Position numbers and translations under genes: made by a program. Of a stretch of 40,164 bases of DNA, positions 27,831 to 35,500 are shown in pieces; within the stretch, counting starts at the first letter, position 1; every line of letters starts with the position of its first letter. The stretch spans positions 33,025 to 73,188 of the forward strand of contig PLLJ01000015.1 of assembly GCA_003140935.1 (NCBI GenBank), given 5' to 3'. This DNA is from Candidatus Omnitrophota bacterium. GTDB lineage: Bacteria > Omnitrophota > Omnitrophia > Omnitrophales > Aquincolibacteriaceae. Below the pieces are notes generated by a model. The model was not told where the DNA came from and ran no database searches. It was given only the letters and a program-made list of their open reading frames with translations.

Positions 27831-28164
27831 TGTTTTCCGATCAATGATCGTATGATTTTTTGCGCAAAAAATGAAATATAAGCGTTGGGACGGGCGAGAG
27901 GCACTGGACCCTCGCTCCTAAGGCCAAGAAAGTCTACCCCATCTTTGCTTGATATGTCCATAAAACCTGCGGTTAGGCGATCTTCTGTTCAATCGTGTTG
28001 ACCGATAGGAACCCCCTTTATCCATCGAGGTCTGCCCAAAGTGCTATCAAGGGGTGCTATCAGGTCAAATCCCTGAAACTCGCCTAGCTATTTCATACTT
28101 TAGCGGCCTTCGCGCACTGGTGCGATTGAGCGGAACAGGCCGGAATGAAACGGAGAAAAAATGC
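27831..28164. other. Intergenic region with a long-range stem
   Basis: No gene is supported. GGTTAGGCGA (27971-27980) pairs with TCGCCTAGCT (28080-28089), seven perfect pairs plus G.T extensions, closing about 100 bases that contain further possible pairings (CCCCTT with AAGGGG) and a direct repeat GTGCTATCA. The minus strand shows a short broken coding-like stretch. It could be a decayed gene or a structured RNA. Confidence 0.4.
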
Positions 28165-28193
28165 TTGCAGTGGCGACGAAAGAGTTTGATACT
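28165..28193 (+). promoter_or_regulatory. Sigma-70-type promoter of the first TPR gene
   Basis: TTGCAG (28165-28170), 17-base spacer, GATACT (28188-28193). The homologous leader of the second TPR gene has TTGCGG-17-AATACT at the same place, so the elements are conserved within a duplicated leader. Confidence 0.65.
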
Positions 28194-28277
28194 ATCTAAA
28201 CATGCCGTCCCTTGAATAGGGAGGAACAGGTGGGTCATTCCACTTCGGCAACAAACAACTTAGGCGAGGGATCAAAC

Positions 28278-28781
28278 ATGAGAAAACAATCTTTTTTCAG
28301 ATCAATGAGCCTGATATTTTTGGCCTTAGCAGTGTTTTTTATCGGTAGTCATCCAGGCAGTTATGCCGCTGACGCAAAAGCTGATGCAAAAAAGGATGTT
28401 GCTCCGATAACTCAGTGCTTTAAAGCCGCCGACGAAGCGATGAAAAAGAGCAATTGGGATGAGGCGATCAAGTCTTTTGAACAGGCCATCTCCCTGGATC
28501 CGAAGGATGCTATGGCCCATGTCGGTTTAGGGAATGTCTATGTCCAGAAAGGCGATAACGATAAGGCGATCGAGGCTTATAACAAGGCCATCTCCCTGGA
28601 TCCCAAGTGTGTCTTTGCTTACTGCGGTTTAGTTAATATCTATTGCAGCAAAGGCGATAAGGACGCTGCATTAAAACAGTACAAAATATTGAGTGGTTTG
28701 GACAAAAAAGCGGCTGAGAAGCTTGATAAAAGAATTCAATCCCTTAACTCACCCCAGCCAAATAATCCTAAATCAAAATAG
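28278..28781 (+). CDS. Secreted TPR protein, short paralogue
   Basis: 167 residues from ATG 28278 (GAGGGATC upstream; ATG-like starts before it lack a site). Signal peptide SMSLIFLALAVFFIGSHPGS ending SYA-A. Three TPR units of 34 residues follow, e.g. AMAHVGLGNVYVQKGDNDKA then IEAYNKAISLDPKC, ending with a capping segment (KDAALKQYKILSGLDKKAA). TPRs stack as helical pairs and bind protein partners; here in the periplasm or on the surface. The gene, its leader and promoter are duplicated at 34163-35446, where the protein has ten units. A T-rich hairpin and a strong terminator follow. Confidence 0.9.
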   Translation: MRKQSFFRSMSLIFLALAVFFIGSHPGSYAADAKADAKKDVAPITQCFKAADEAMKKSNWDEAIKSFEQAISLDPKDAMAHVGLGNVYVQKGDNDKAIEAYNKAISLDPKCVFAYCGLVNIYCSKGDKDAALKQYKILSGLDKKAAEKLDKRIQSLNSPQPNNPKSK

Positions 28782-28784
28782 GCG

Positions 28785-28824
28785 TTCTTGTCGTTTTTTC
28801 TTTTTCTTGATGGTCGACAAGGGC
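28785..28824 (+). repeat. T-rich hairpin repeat, copy 3
   Basis: CTTGTCG (28787-28793) pairs with CGACAAG (28815-28821); the loop is TTTTTTCTTTTTCTTGATGG-like. It begins directly after the TPR stop, like the other copies after their genes. Confidence 0.75.
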
Positions 28825-28845
28825 AGCTTGGAAATGTAGTCGTAC

Positions 28846-28885
28846 AAAAGGCCGCCGGGGAATAAACCTGGCGGCCTTTTGTGTT
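28846..28885 (+). terminator. Strong intrinsic terminator after the first TPR gene
   Basis: AAAAGGCCGCC (28846-28856) and GGCGGCCTTTT (28870-28880) form a perfect 11-bp stem, followed by GTGTTTTT. The A-run/T-run symmetry makes it work in both directions. Confidence 0.9.
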
Positions 28886-28919
28886 TTTATCCCCGCCCCA
28901 TCACCCCTCGTAAGCACTT

Positions 28920-28949
28920 TTGTTAGCAATTTCATTCCCATAGTGTAAT
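28920..28949 (+). promoter_or_regulatory. Probable promoter of the secreted paralogue gene
   Basis: TTGTTA (28920-28925), 18-base spacer, TGTAAT (28944-28949), ending 54 bases before ATG 29004. It lies between a strong terminator and the gene. Confidence 0.45.
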
Positions 28950-29003
28950 ATGGTAGAGAAATAGCTTTGAGCCATCCCGATACTTAACTGAATAGGAGAT
29001 GAA

Positions 29004-29498
29004 ATGAAAAAAATCCTTCTTCTTGTGCTTTTTGTTTCGATGTCCGCCTTACTTGTCGGTACCGCTTATGGAAAGAAGATCGAATTAACGGACGGGAGTA
29101 CCCTTGAGGGCGAGATCGTTTCATTCTCCGAAGGGAAATATACGGTCCAGAGCCCAAGTCTGGGGACACTGAAGATCGAGGATTCCAAGGTCCGCAGTAT
29201 AAGCAGTACGGATCAGGCGGCCGAGGACTCTTCCGGAGCGGCTGTTCCTTCTGATCCTGCGGCTATTCAAAGTGAGATGCAGAAACTCCAACCCGCGATC
29301 ATGAGCGATCCGAATATCATGAAAACCGTTGCCGGTCTGGTCTCTAATCCCGATTTTCAAGCCCTTGTCAATGACCCTGAGGTCGTGAATGCGGCAAAGT
29401 CTTTAGACCTCAAGACCCTCATGGCGAACCAGAAATTTGTCAAAGCCATCAATGATCCGGCGATCAAAGAAATTGACCAAAAGATGAAAGAACAATAA
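29004..29498 (+). CDS. Small secreted protein, paralogue of the gene at 15617
   Basis: 164 residues with a good site (ATAGGAGATG). Signal peptide KKILLLVLFVSMSALLVGTA ending TAYG, nearly that of the 15617 protein. Next comes a small beta domain absent from the paralogue: KIELTDGSTLEGEIVSFSEG, KYTVQSPSLGTLKIEDSKVR, an Sm/SH3-like barrel pattern often found in exported proteins. The C-terminal Asn/Asp-Pro helical domain is shared: MSDPNIMKTVAGLV, NPDFQALVNDPEVVNAAKSL, NDPAIKEIDQKM. The protein probably works in the periplasm or outside; function unknown. Confidence 0.85.
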   Translation: MKKILLLVLFVSMSALLVGTAYGKKIELTDGSTLEGEIVSFSEGKYTVQSPSLGTLKIEDSKVRSISSTDQAAEDSSGAAVPSDPAAIQSEMQKLQPAIMSDPNIMKTVAGLVSNPDFQALVNDPEVVNAAKSLDLKTLMANQKFVKAINDPAIKEIDQKMKEQ

Positions 29499-29521
29499 GG
29501 GAAAATCGTTATAAAGCAGGC

Positions 29522-29564
29522 GTTCTTGTCGTCCTTTTCTTTTTTAAAATGGGCAACAAGGGCA
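29522..29564 (+). repeat. T-rich hairpin repeat, copy 4
   Basis: GTTCTTGTCG...CAACAAGGGC around a T-rich loop (TCCTTTTCTTTTTTAAAA); the stem is weaker (CTTGT/ACAAG) than in copies 1-3. It follows the secreted paralogue gene by about 25 bases. Confidence 0.6.
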
Positions 29565-29647
29565 GTCCAGTCCTCCTGGTTCAAATTGAAAGGAAATGAT
29601 GACGGCCCGGAAAAGGAACGACGGTCATCCGGTCAGCGAAAGATAAA

Positions 29648-30625
29648 ATGGATTTTAACCATAAAAAAGTTCTTATCACAGGCGGTCTGGGGTTTATTGG
29701 CTCTCACTTGACCCGTCGCCTGGTCGGATTGGGAGCGCTGGTAACGCTCGTGGATAGCTTGACTCCGGAATGCGGCGGTAATTTATTCAATGTCAACGGG
29801 ATCGAGGACAAGGTGAAGGTCAATGTCTCTGATGTTTGCGACGCGCGCAGCATGCAGTACTTGATACAGGGCCAGGACTATCTTTTCAACTTGGCCGGGC
29901 AGACCAGCCACATGGATTCCATGGAGGATCCCGAGCGTGATATGGAGATCAACTGCCGGGCGCAGCTTTCCATGCTGGAATCCTGCCGGAAGTATAACCC
30001 CGGCGTCAAAATCGTTTTTGCGAGCACACGGCAGATCTATGGAAAACCCGATCATTTGCCGGTGGATGAAAAACATCTGCTGCGTCCCGTCGACGTCAAC
30101 GGCATCCATAAAATAGCAGGCGAGGGGTATCATATTCTTTACAACAATGTGTACGGGATCCGGGCCTGCGCCCTGCGTTTGACCAATACTTATGGGCCCC
30201 GGATGAGGATCAAAGATGCACGTCAGACGTTTTTGGGACTCTGGATCAAAAGGATCCTCGAGGGGAAGCCGTTTGAAGTGTGGGGCGGCGAACAGCGGCG
30301 TGATTTCACTTATGTGGATGACGCCGTGGATGCTTTTCTTTTGGCGGCTGCCAGCGAAGAATCGAATGGCAAGGTTTTCAATCTGGGCGGCCGTGAAGTC
30401 ATTAATCTGCGTGATCTGGCGCATCTTTTGGTAGCGGTCCATGGCGGGGGTGCGTTTGAGACACGCGAATTTCCGGAGGACCGCAAGCGCATTGATATCG
30501 GCGACTATTATGCCGATGACCGGTACATCCGTGCCGATTTAGGTTGGGAACCGAAAATATCCTTACGCGAGGGACTGGCCCGGACCTTGGCCTTTTTCCG
30601 CGAACATGAGGACCATTACCGATGA
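29648..30625 (+). CDS. Extended SDR NDP-sugar epimerase/dehydratase
   Basis: 325 residues. NAD-binding TGGLGFIGSH (11-20), then VVDSLTP-like strand ends, FNLAGQTSHMDSMEDPERDM, FASTRQIYGKPDHLP, and RLTNTYGPRMRIKDARQTFL, EVWGGEQRRDFTYVDDAVDA, FNLGGREVINLRDL of the extended SDR fold. The usual catalytic Tyr-x3-Lys is replaced by Asn151-x3-Lys155 (VNGIHKIAGE). I recall related NDP-sugar enzymes with the same VNGINK text, so it may be a subfamily trait. Product sugar unknown. It overlaps the aminotransferase start by four bases (ATGA), marking an operon. Confidence 0.88.
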   Translation: MDFNHKKVLITGGLGFIGSHLTRRLVGLGALVTLVDSLTPECGGNLFNVNGIEDKVKVNVSDVCDARSMQYLIQGQDYLFNLAGQTSHMDSMEDPERDMEINCRAQLSMLESCRKYNPGVKIVFASTRQIYGKPDHLPVDEKHLLRPVDVNGIHKIAGEGYHILYNNVYGIRACALRLTNTYGPRMRIKDARQTFLGLWIKRILEGKPFEVWGGEQRRDFTYVDDAVDAFLLAAASEESNGKVFNLGGREVINLRDLAHLLVAVHGGGAFETREFPEDRKRIDIGDYYADDRYIRADLGWEPKISLREGLARTLAFFREHEDHYR

Positions 30626-31761
30626 AACCCAATATGCCGGCGAAAGTTATTCCGCAGTCTAATCCCAAGGCCAATTATCTGGCACACAAAAATGAGATCG
30701 ATGACGCGATCTATCGGGTGTTACAAAGCGGTTCGTATATCTTGGGCCGGGAGGTCGAAGCTTTTGAGGAGGCGTTCGCTGCTTATGTGGGCGTTCCCCA
30801 TGCCATTGGCGTGGGCAATGGCACCGATGCCTTGGAGCTGGCGTTGCGTGCTGTCGGTGTGGTGCCGGGGGACCTTGTTTTTACAGTCTCCCACACGGCA
30901 GTCGCAACTGTGGCGGCCATTGAACTTGCCGGGGGCACTCCTGTATTCGTGGATATTGATCCGGGCACCTACACCATGGATCCTAGCAGCCTGGCGGCGG
31001 CATTAGCACATCCTCCAAAAGGGCGGCCCAAGGCAGTCATTCCTGTCCATCTTTACGGTCAGCCGGCAGAATTGCCGGCGATCCTTGAGCTTGCCCGTCA
31101 ATATGGCCTCATGGTGATTGAGGATTGCGCGCAATCATTTGGTGCAAAGCTGGAGGGTCGCATGACCGGCTCTTGGGGCGATATGGCAGCTTTTAGTTTT
31201 TATCCTACGAAAAATCTGGGTGCTTTGGGGGATGGCGGTATGGTGATTACTCGTGATCTCATGCTGTCGGAGGAAGTCAGATCCTTGCGGCAGTATGGCT
31301 GGCGGCAACAGCGCATCAGTGATATCCCGGGCAGGAATTCCCGGTTGGATGAATTGCAGGCGGCCATTCTGCGCGCCAAGTTGCGTTATTTGGACGAAGA
31401 GAATTACAAACGCAGGAAGATCGCCGTGGAGTATTCGAAACAGCTCGCCGACTCTTCTGTGCGTCTGCCGGTGGAAAAGCCGGGCTCCATATCTGTTTAT
31501 CATCAGTATGTCGTAAGGTCCGGGAAAAGGGACCTTCTTAAGGAGCACCTGAGAGCTTCAGGCGTGGATACGGCCGTGCATTATCCCGTTCCCGTACATA
31601 AGCAGCCTGCTTATATGGGGGATCCTAAGATCGCCCCCGGCGGATTAGCTGCGACTGAAAGAGTCTGCAAGGAAGTACTGAGTCTTCCCATGTTCCCGGA
31701 ATTGACGGTAAGCGCTATCCAAACGGTGTTCCAAGCGATCCAGTCTTTCAAAGAAACATGA
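30622..31761 (+). CDS. DegT/DnrJ/EryC1/StrS sugar aminotransferase
   Basis: 379 residues. PLP enzyme of the DegT family: YILGREVEAFEEAFAAYVGV, AIGVGNGTDALELALRAVGV, FVDIDPGTYTMDPSSL, VIPVHLYGQPAELPAILELA, IEDCAQSFGAKLEG with PLP-contacting Asp, and the internal aldimine Lys in SFYPTKNLGALGDGGMVIT. C-terminal ISVYHQYVVRSGKRD and TAVHYPVPVHKQPAY complete the active site. It would transfer an amino group from glutamate to an NDP-keto-deoxysugar, in step with the upstream epimerase. ATG 30622 overlaps the epimerase stop; ATG 30634 is possible. Confidence 0.94.
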   Translation: MKPNMPAKVIPQSNPKANYLAHKNEIDDAIYRVLQSGSYILGREVEAFEEAFAAYVGVPHAIGVGNGTDALELALRAVGVVPGDLVFTVSHTAVATVAAIELAGGTPVFVDIDPGTYTMDPSSLAAALAHPPKGRPKAVIPVHLYGQPAELPAILELARQYGLMVIEDCAQSFGAKLEGRMTGSWGDMAAFSFYPTKNLGALGDGGMVITRDLMLSEEVRSLRQYGWRQQRISDIPGRNSRLDELQAAILRAKLRYLDEENYKRRKIAVEYSKQLADSSVRLPVEKPGSISVYHQYVVRSGKRDLLKEHLRASGVDTAVHYPVPVHKQPAYMGDPKIAPGGLAATERVCKEVLSLPMFPELTVSAIQTVFQAIQSFKET

Positions 31762-31873
31762 GGGATCTCTCAATCCCTTCTTTTTTTTCTTCTCGTTGCG
31801 ATTTCGTTCGTCTATCATATCCCGCAGCGGCACGTGAGATCGCCGGAATTTTACAAACCCAAGAAAGCGCTTA

Positions 31874-33328
31874 TTGGATCAGCGGATCAAATTGAAAACA
31901 CTTCTCATTATCCCTCCGGTCTCCCATCACCATTCCCTTAGTACGAGTCATGGAAAACATGTCCGGCGCGGTTTACTGCCTCCTTTGGGCGCCGGCTACA
32001 TTGCTGCAGTGCTACTTCAAGCCGGACACCAGGCCAAGATCATTGATGCGCAAGTCCTGGGACTGTCTGTCGATGAAATTTTGCGCGAAGTGGATGCCTA
32101 CCGGCCGGATGTATTGGGTATTTCTTTTCTAACTCCCCAGGAAAATTCCGCTTATGATTTGATCCGGAGGCTCAAGCAAAGATTTAAAGATATTCCCGTG
32201 ATCGTCGGCGGTGCCCATCCTACTTGCTTTCCGAGGGAAACAATGGAGAAGTGCAACGAGATCGACGTTTTAGTTGCGGGCGAAGGCGAGCATGCCGTAC
32301 TTGGCATCATGGCCTGCTTGGAAGGCAGGCGGACCTGGCCGGAAGTAAAGGGCATTTATTACCGTAATGAAAAAGGGCAGATCCTGGAAACCCCTCCCGA
32401 CGACACGCCGGTCGATCTGGAGAAGTTGCCGCTTCCAGCCCGGCATCTTTATCCCATGGAGGCTTATATGCCGGAGCCTTTTGAGAATAAGCGGTTGCCG
32501 GCGACCAACATGATCGTTTCCCGCGGATGCGCTTACGCCCAGTGCACCTTTTGCTACCGGTCGGGGATCTTGAAAAGGGAGTCCAGGATCCAGAGCGTTA
32601 CCAAAACCCTGGAGGAGATCAAGTGCCTGATCCGCGAATTCGGAATGAAGGAATTCATATTCTACGATGATGATCTCGCGGCCTATAAGGGATGGCTGAT
32701 AAGTTTTTGCGATGCCTTGGATCGTGAGAAGCTCGATCTTAGCTGGTCATTCCGTGCAAGGGCCAATAACATTGATGAGCCTCTTTTAAAACGGGCCAAA
32801 GAAACAGGCTGCGTCAGCGTCAGTTTCGGGTTTGAGTCGGGCAATCAAGACCTGCTCGATAATATAAAAAAAGGCATCACGCTGGAACAGAGCCGGCGAG
32901 CTGCCGCCTTGGCCAATGGCCTGGGATTGGAGGTCCTCGGTACGTTTATGCTGGGTCTGCCCGGCGAGACCCCGGAGAAAGCTGAAAAGACCATCCGGTT
33001 CGCGATCGAGTTGGATTGCAGCTATGCTGCTTTTATCCCTACGCATCCCCACAGGGGGACTCCTCTCTATGAGCAATGTCAAAAGGAAGGTCAAGTGATC
33101 GTGCCGGCCTATTCAGAAAAAATGTGCGAGATCCGGTACATTCCCGCGGTCACCTATGTGCCTGCCGGTTATAAGGATGCGGGGGAAGTGGAAGCCATGG
33201 TCCGAAAGGCCTACAGAAGATTTTATCTCCGGCCCGGATTTTTTTTGAAACATTTAAGGAAAATAAAAACAAGCGAAGATGTGAAACGTTATTGGGACGG
33301 GCTCAAGTACCTGTCAGGTTTGTCCTAG
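31874..33328 (+). CDS. B12-binding-domain radical SAM protein
   Basis: 484 residues from TTG 31874; the in-frame stop at 31835 leaves no ATG or GTG between, so TTG is the most likely start. The N-terminal domain is cobalamin-binding type (LPPLGAGYIAAVLLQAGHQA, LGISFLTPQENSAYDLIRRL, VIVGGAHPTCFP), but the usual Asp-x-His is Asp58-Ala-Gln60, so B12 may bind without a His ligand. The radical SAM iron-sulfur motif is Cys219-x4-Cys224-x2-Cys227 (RGCAYAQCTFCYR), one residue longer than the common CxxxCxxC. SVSFGFESGNQDLLDNIKKG and GTFMLGLPGETPEKAEKTIR are typical. Likely methylates or modifies a lipid, sugar or polyketide-like precursor; target unknown. Confidence 0.92.
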   Translation: MDQRIKLKTLLIIPPVSHHHSLSTSHGKHVRRGLLPPLGAGYIAAVLLQAGHQAKIIDAQVLGLSVDEILREVDAYRPDVLGISFLTPQENSAYDLIRRLKQRFKDIPVIVGGAHPTCFPRETMEKCNEIDVLVAGEGEHAVLGIMACLEGRRTWPEVKGIYYRNEKGQILETPPDDTPVDLEKLPLPARHLYPMEAYMPEPFENKRLPATNMIVSRGCAYAQCTFCYRSGILKRESRIQSVTKTLEEIKCLIREFGMKEFIFYDDDLAAYKGWLISFCDALDREKLDLSWSFRARANNIDEPLLKRAKETGCVSVSFGFESGNQDLLDNIKKGITLEQSRRAAALANGLGLEVLGTFMLGLPGETPEKAEKTIRFAIELDCSYAAFIPTHPHRGTPLYEQCQKEGQVIVPAYSEKMCEIRYIPAVTYVPAGYKDAGEVEAMVRKAYRRFYLRPGFFLKHLRKIKTSEDVKRYWDGLKYLSGLS

Positions 33329-33376
33329 CGGAGTTCCTATTCCAGAGGAGAGCGAGATCGCCAAGCGATCGGTCTT

Positions 33377-34063
33377 ATGATCAAAGAAATCTCTGTTTTT
33401 TTACCGGCCTATAACGATGGAAAAACGATCGGGAAGCTGGTCCTGGATGCGATCTCAGTCCTGGATCCGTCGGGCTTGGATTACGAGATCATCATCATCG
33501 ATGATTGCAGCCGGGACGAGACAGGGGAGGTAGCCCAAAAACTTGCGGAGGACCACCCAAGGGTCCAGTGGGTCCGGCACACAGAAAACAGAGATTACGG
33601 AGGCGTGCTGAAAAGTGGATTTGCGCATGCGACCAAGGCGTGGGTCTTTTATACCGATGGAGACGGGCAGTATGATATCAAGGAAATGACGCGGTTGCTG
33701 CCTTACGCAGGAGAATACGATCTTATCAATGGCTGCATCCTAAAACGTCAGGATTCCTTTTTTCGGGTACTCGCAAGCAAGATCTATCAACTCTGCTTGG
33801 ATGGCTTATTCGGTAAAACACTCACTTATATCAACTGCGACTTCAGGCTCATAAGAAAAGAAGCCATAGACCGGATCAAAATCGATTCCAACAGCGGTTT
33901 TGCTCCGGCAGAAATGGTCATCAGGCTCGTGAGAAGCGGGGTGAAGGTTAAAGAGGTCTTGGTCGGCCATTTTCCGCGGCAGTATGGCCGTTCCCAATTC
34001 CTCAATTCGAAGAAGATGCTTAACATATTCCGGGATATGGTGACATTCCTGGCGCGAAAATGA
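33377..34063 (+). CDS. Glycosyltransferase family 2 (DPM1-like)
   Basis: 228 residues. GT2 fold: EISVFLPAYNDGKTIGKLV, the nucleotide-binding DYEIIIIDDCSRDETGEVAQ, RHTENRDYGGVLKSGFAHAT, and the metal-binding FYTDGDGQYDIKEM. It ends shortly after the catalytic domain, without transmembrane helices, as in dolichol-phosphate mannose synthase type enzymes that load a sugar on a polyprenyl phosphate. As the last gene of the sugar cassette it may load the amino-sugar made upstream on a lipid carrier; that is inference. A start with a good site (AAGCGATCGG is weak) cannot be moved without losing the core. Confidence 0.93.
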   Translation: MIKEISVFLPAYNDGKTIGKLVLDAISVLDPSGLDYEIIIIDDCSRDETGEVAQKLAEDHPRVQWVRHTENRDYGGVLKSGFAHATKAWVFYTDGDGQYDIKEMTRLLPYAGEYDLINGCILKRQDSFFRVLASKIYQLCLDGLFGKTLTYINCDFRLIRKEAIDRIKIDSNSGFAPAEMVIRLVRSGVKVKEVLVGHFPRQYGRSQFLNSKKMLNIFRDMVTFLARK

Positions 34064-34162
34064 AAAAGAAGATCTGAGCGGCGGCCATCCCGCGATAGGC
34101 GTTCCCTGATAGGTGTCGGTACCCCTGAGCGGGGCAGGCCAGCATAAGACGGGGAAAGACGC

Positions 34163-34191
34163 TTGCGGCAGCAAAGAAAATGCTCAATACT
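34163..34191 (+). promoter_or_regulatory. Sigma-70-type promoter of the long TPR gene
   Basis: TTGCGG (34163-34168), 17-base spacer, AATACT (34186-34191), aligned with the promoter of the paralogous gene at 28165-28193. The leader DNA from about 34126 to the start codon is also recognisably the same in both. Confidence 0.6.
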
Positions 34192-34276
34192 ATCCCATCA
34201 AATCGTTTACTGAAGAGAGCAAGAACAAACAGGTAATTTTGCTCCGGCAACGGATAACTTAAGCGAGGGATCCAAA

Positions 34277-35446
34277 ATGAAAAAACACTTGTTTCTTAGA
34301 TTCATAGGCCTGGTATTTTGGGTCCAAGCAGTATTTTTTATTTGCAGTCATCCCAACAGTTACGCTGCAGATGCAAAAAATGCTGTAGCGGCAGACCAAT
34401 ACGCTAAGGCGGGCAGGGAAGAGATGAAAAAGGGCGACATCGATAAGGCGATCGGCTCTTTCAGCAAGGCCATCTCCTCGAACACCAAGGATTCCAACGT
34501 TTGCGTCGATCTGGGTGATCTCTATTCCAAGAAAGGCGATCTCGATAAAGCGATCGAATCTTATAAAAAGGCCATTTCCCTGGATCCGGAGAATCCCCAT
34601 AGTTACAACGGTTTGGGCAATAGCTATTTCCGAAAAGGCGATCTCGATAAAGCGATCGAGCATTACAACAAAGCCATCTCCTTGACCTCCAAGGATCCCA
34701 CTCCTTACGTCGGTCTGGGTCATATCTATTGCCAACAAGGCAATGCCGATAGAGCGATCGAGTTTTATAACAAGGCCCTCTCCATGGATCCGCAGGATCT
34801 CTATGTTTATATTGGTTTAGGGAATAGCTATTCCCGGAAAGGTGATGCCGATAAAGCGATCGAGTCTTTTAACAAGGCCCTCGCCTTGAACGCTAAGGAT
34901 TCCAACGTTTACTCCGGTTTGGGTAATCTCTACGCCCAGAAAGGCGATCTCGATAAAGCGAGCGAGTCTTTTAACGAGGCCCTCTCCCTGGATCCGAAAA
35001 ATCTCTATGCCTACATTGCTTTGGGTAATCTGCAGCTTCAAAAAGGCAGCATCGACAAAGCGCTCGAGTCTTATAACAAGGCCCTCGCCTTGAACGCCAA
35101 AGTGCCTGATATCCACATTGGTTTGGGTAATCTCTATTCCAAGACAGGCAATGCCGATAAAGCGATCGAGTCTTTTGACAAAGCCATCTCCTTGAACGCC
35201 AACGATCCGAATGCTTACGTCGGTTTAGGTAATGTCTATCTCCAGAAAGGCGATGCCAAAAAAGCGATCGAGTCTTTTGACAAGGTCCTCTCCCTGGATG
35301 CCCGGAGTGCCATGGCCCGTCGCGGTCTTGGAATGGCATATTTAGAACTTCATGATAAAGATGCTGCGTTTAAACAGTACGAAATATTGAATGGTTTAAA
35401 CCAAGACTTATCCGAAGAACTTTATGAAAAAATTCAATCTTCTTAG
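34277..35446 (+). CDS. Secreted TPR protein, ten repeats
   Basis: 389 residues. Signal peptide FLRFIGLVFWVQAVFFICSH ending SYA-A, then ten TPR units of 34 residues, such as VYSGLGNLYAQKGDLDKASE and SYNGLGNSYFRKGDLDKAIE, ending with a cap (HDKDAAFKQYEILNGLNQD) almost the same as in the short paralogue at 28278. DNA of the units is also very similar (102-base period), so units multiplied recently. The concave TPR surface would bind a peptide or partner in the periplasm or outside. GCGAGGGATCC precedes ATG in both paralogues. It ends just before galE. Confidence 0.93.
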   Translation: MKKHLFLRFIGLVFWVQAVFFICSHPNSYAADAKNAVAADQYAKAGREEMKKGDIDKAIGSFSKAISSNTKDSNVCVDLGDLYSKKGDLDKAIESYKKAISLDPENPHSYNGLGNSYFRKGDLDKAIEHYNKAISLTSKDPTPYVGLGHIYCQQGNADRAIEFYNKALSMDPQDLYVYIGLGNSYSRKGDADKAIESFNKALALNAKDSNVYSGLGNLYAQKGDLDKASESFNEALSLDPKNLYAYIALGNLQLQKGSIDKALESYNKALALNAKVPDIHIGLGNLYSKTGNADKAIESFDKAISLNANDPNAYVGLGNVYLQKGDAKKAIESFDKVLSLDARSAMARRGLGMAYLELHDKDAAFKQYEILNGLNQDLSEELYEKIQSS

Positions 35447-35500
35447 TTCAAAGGCCGGATTAAGAGCTAATTTTTTCGGGGAATGGAAACAGGAGATCCC

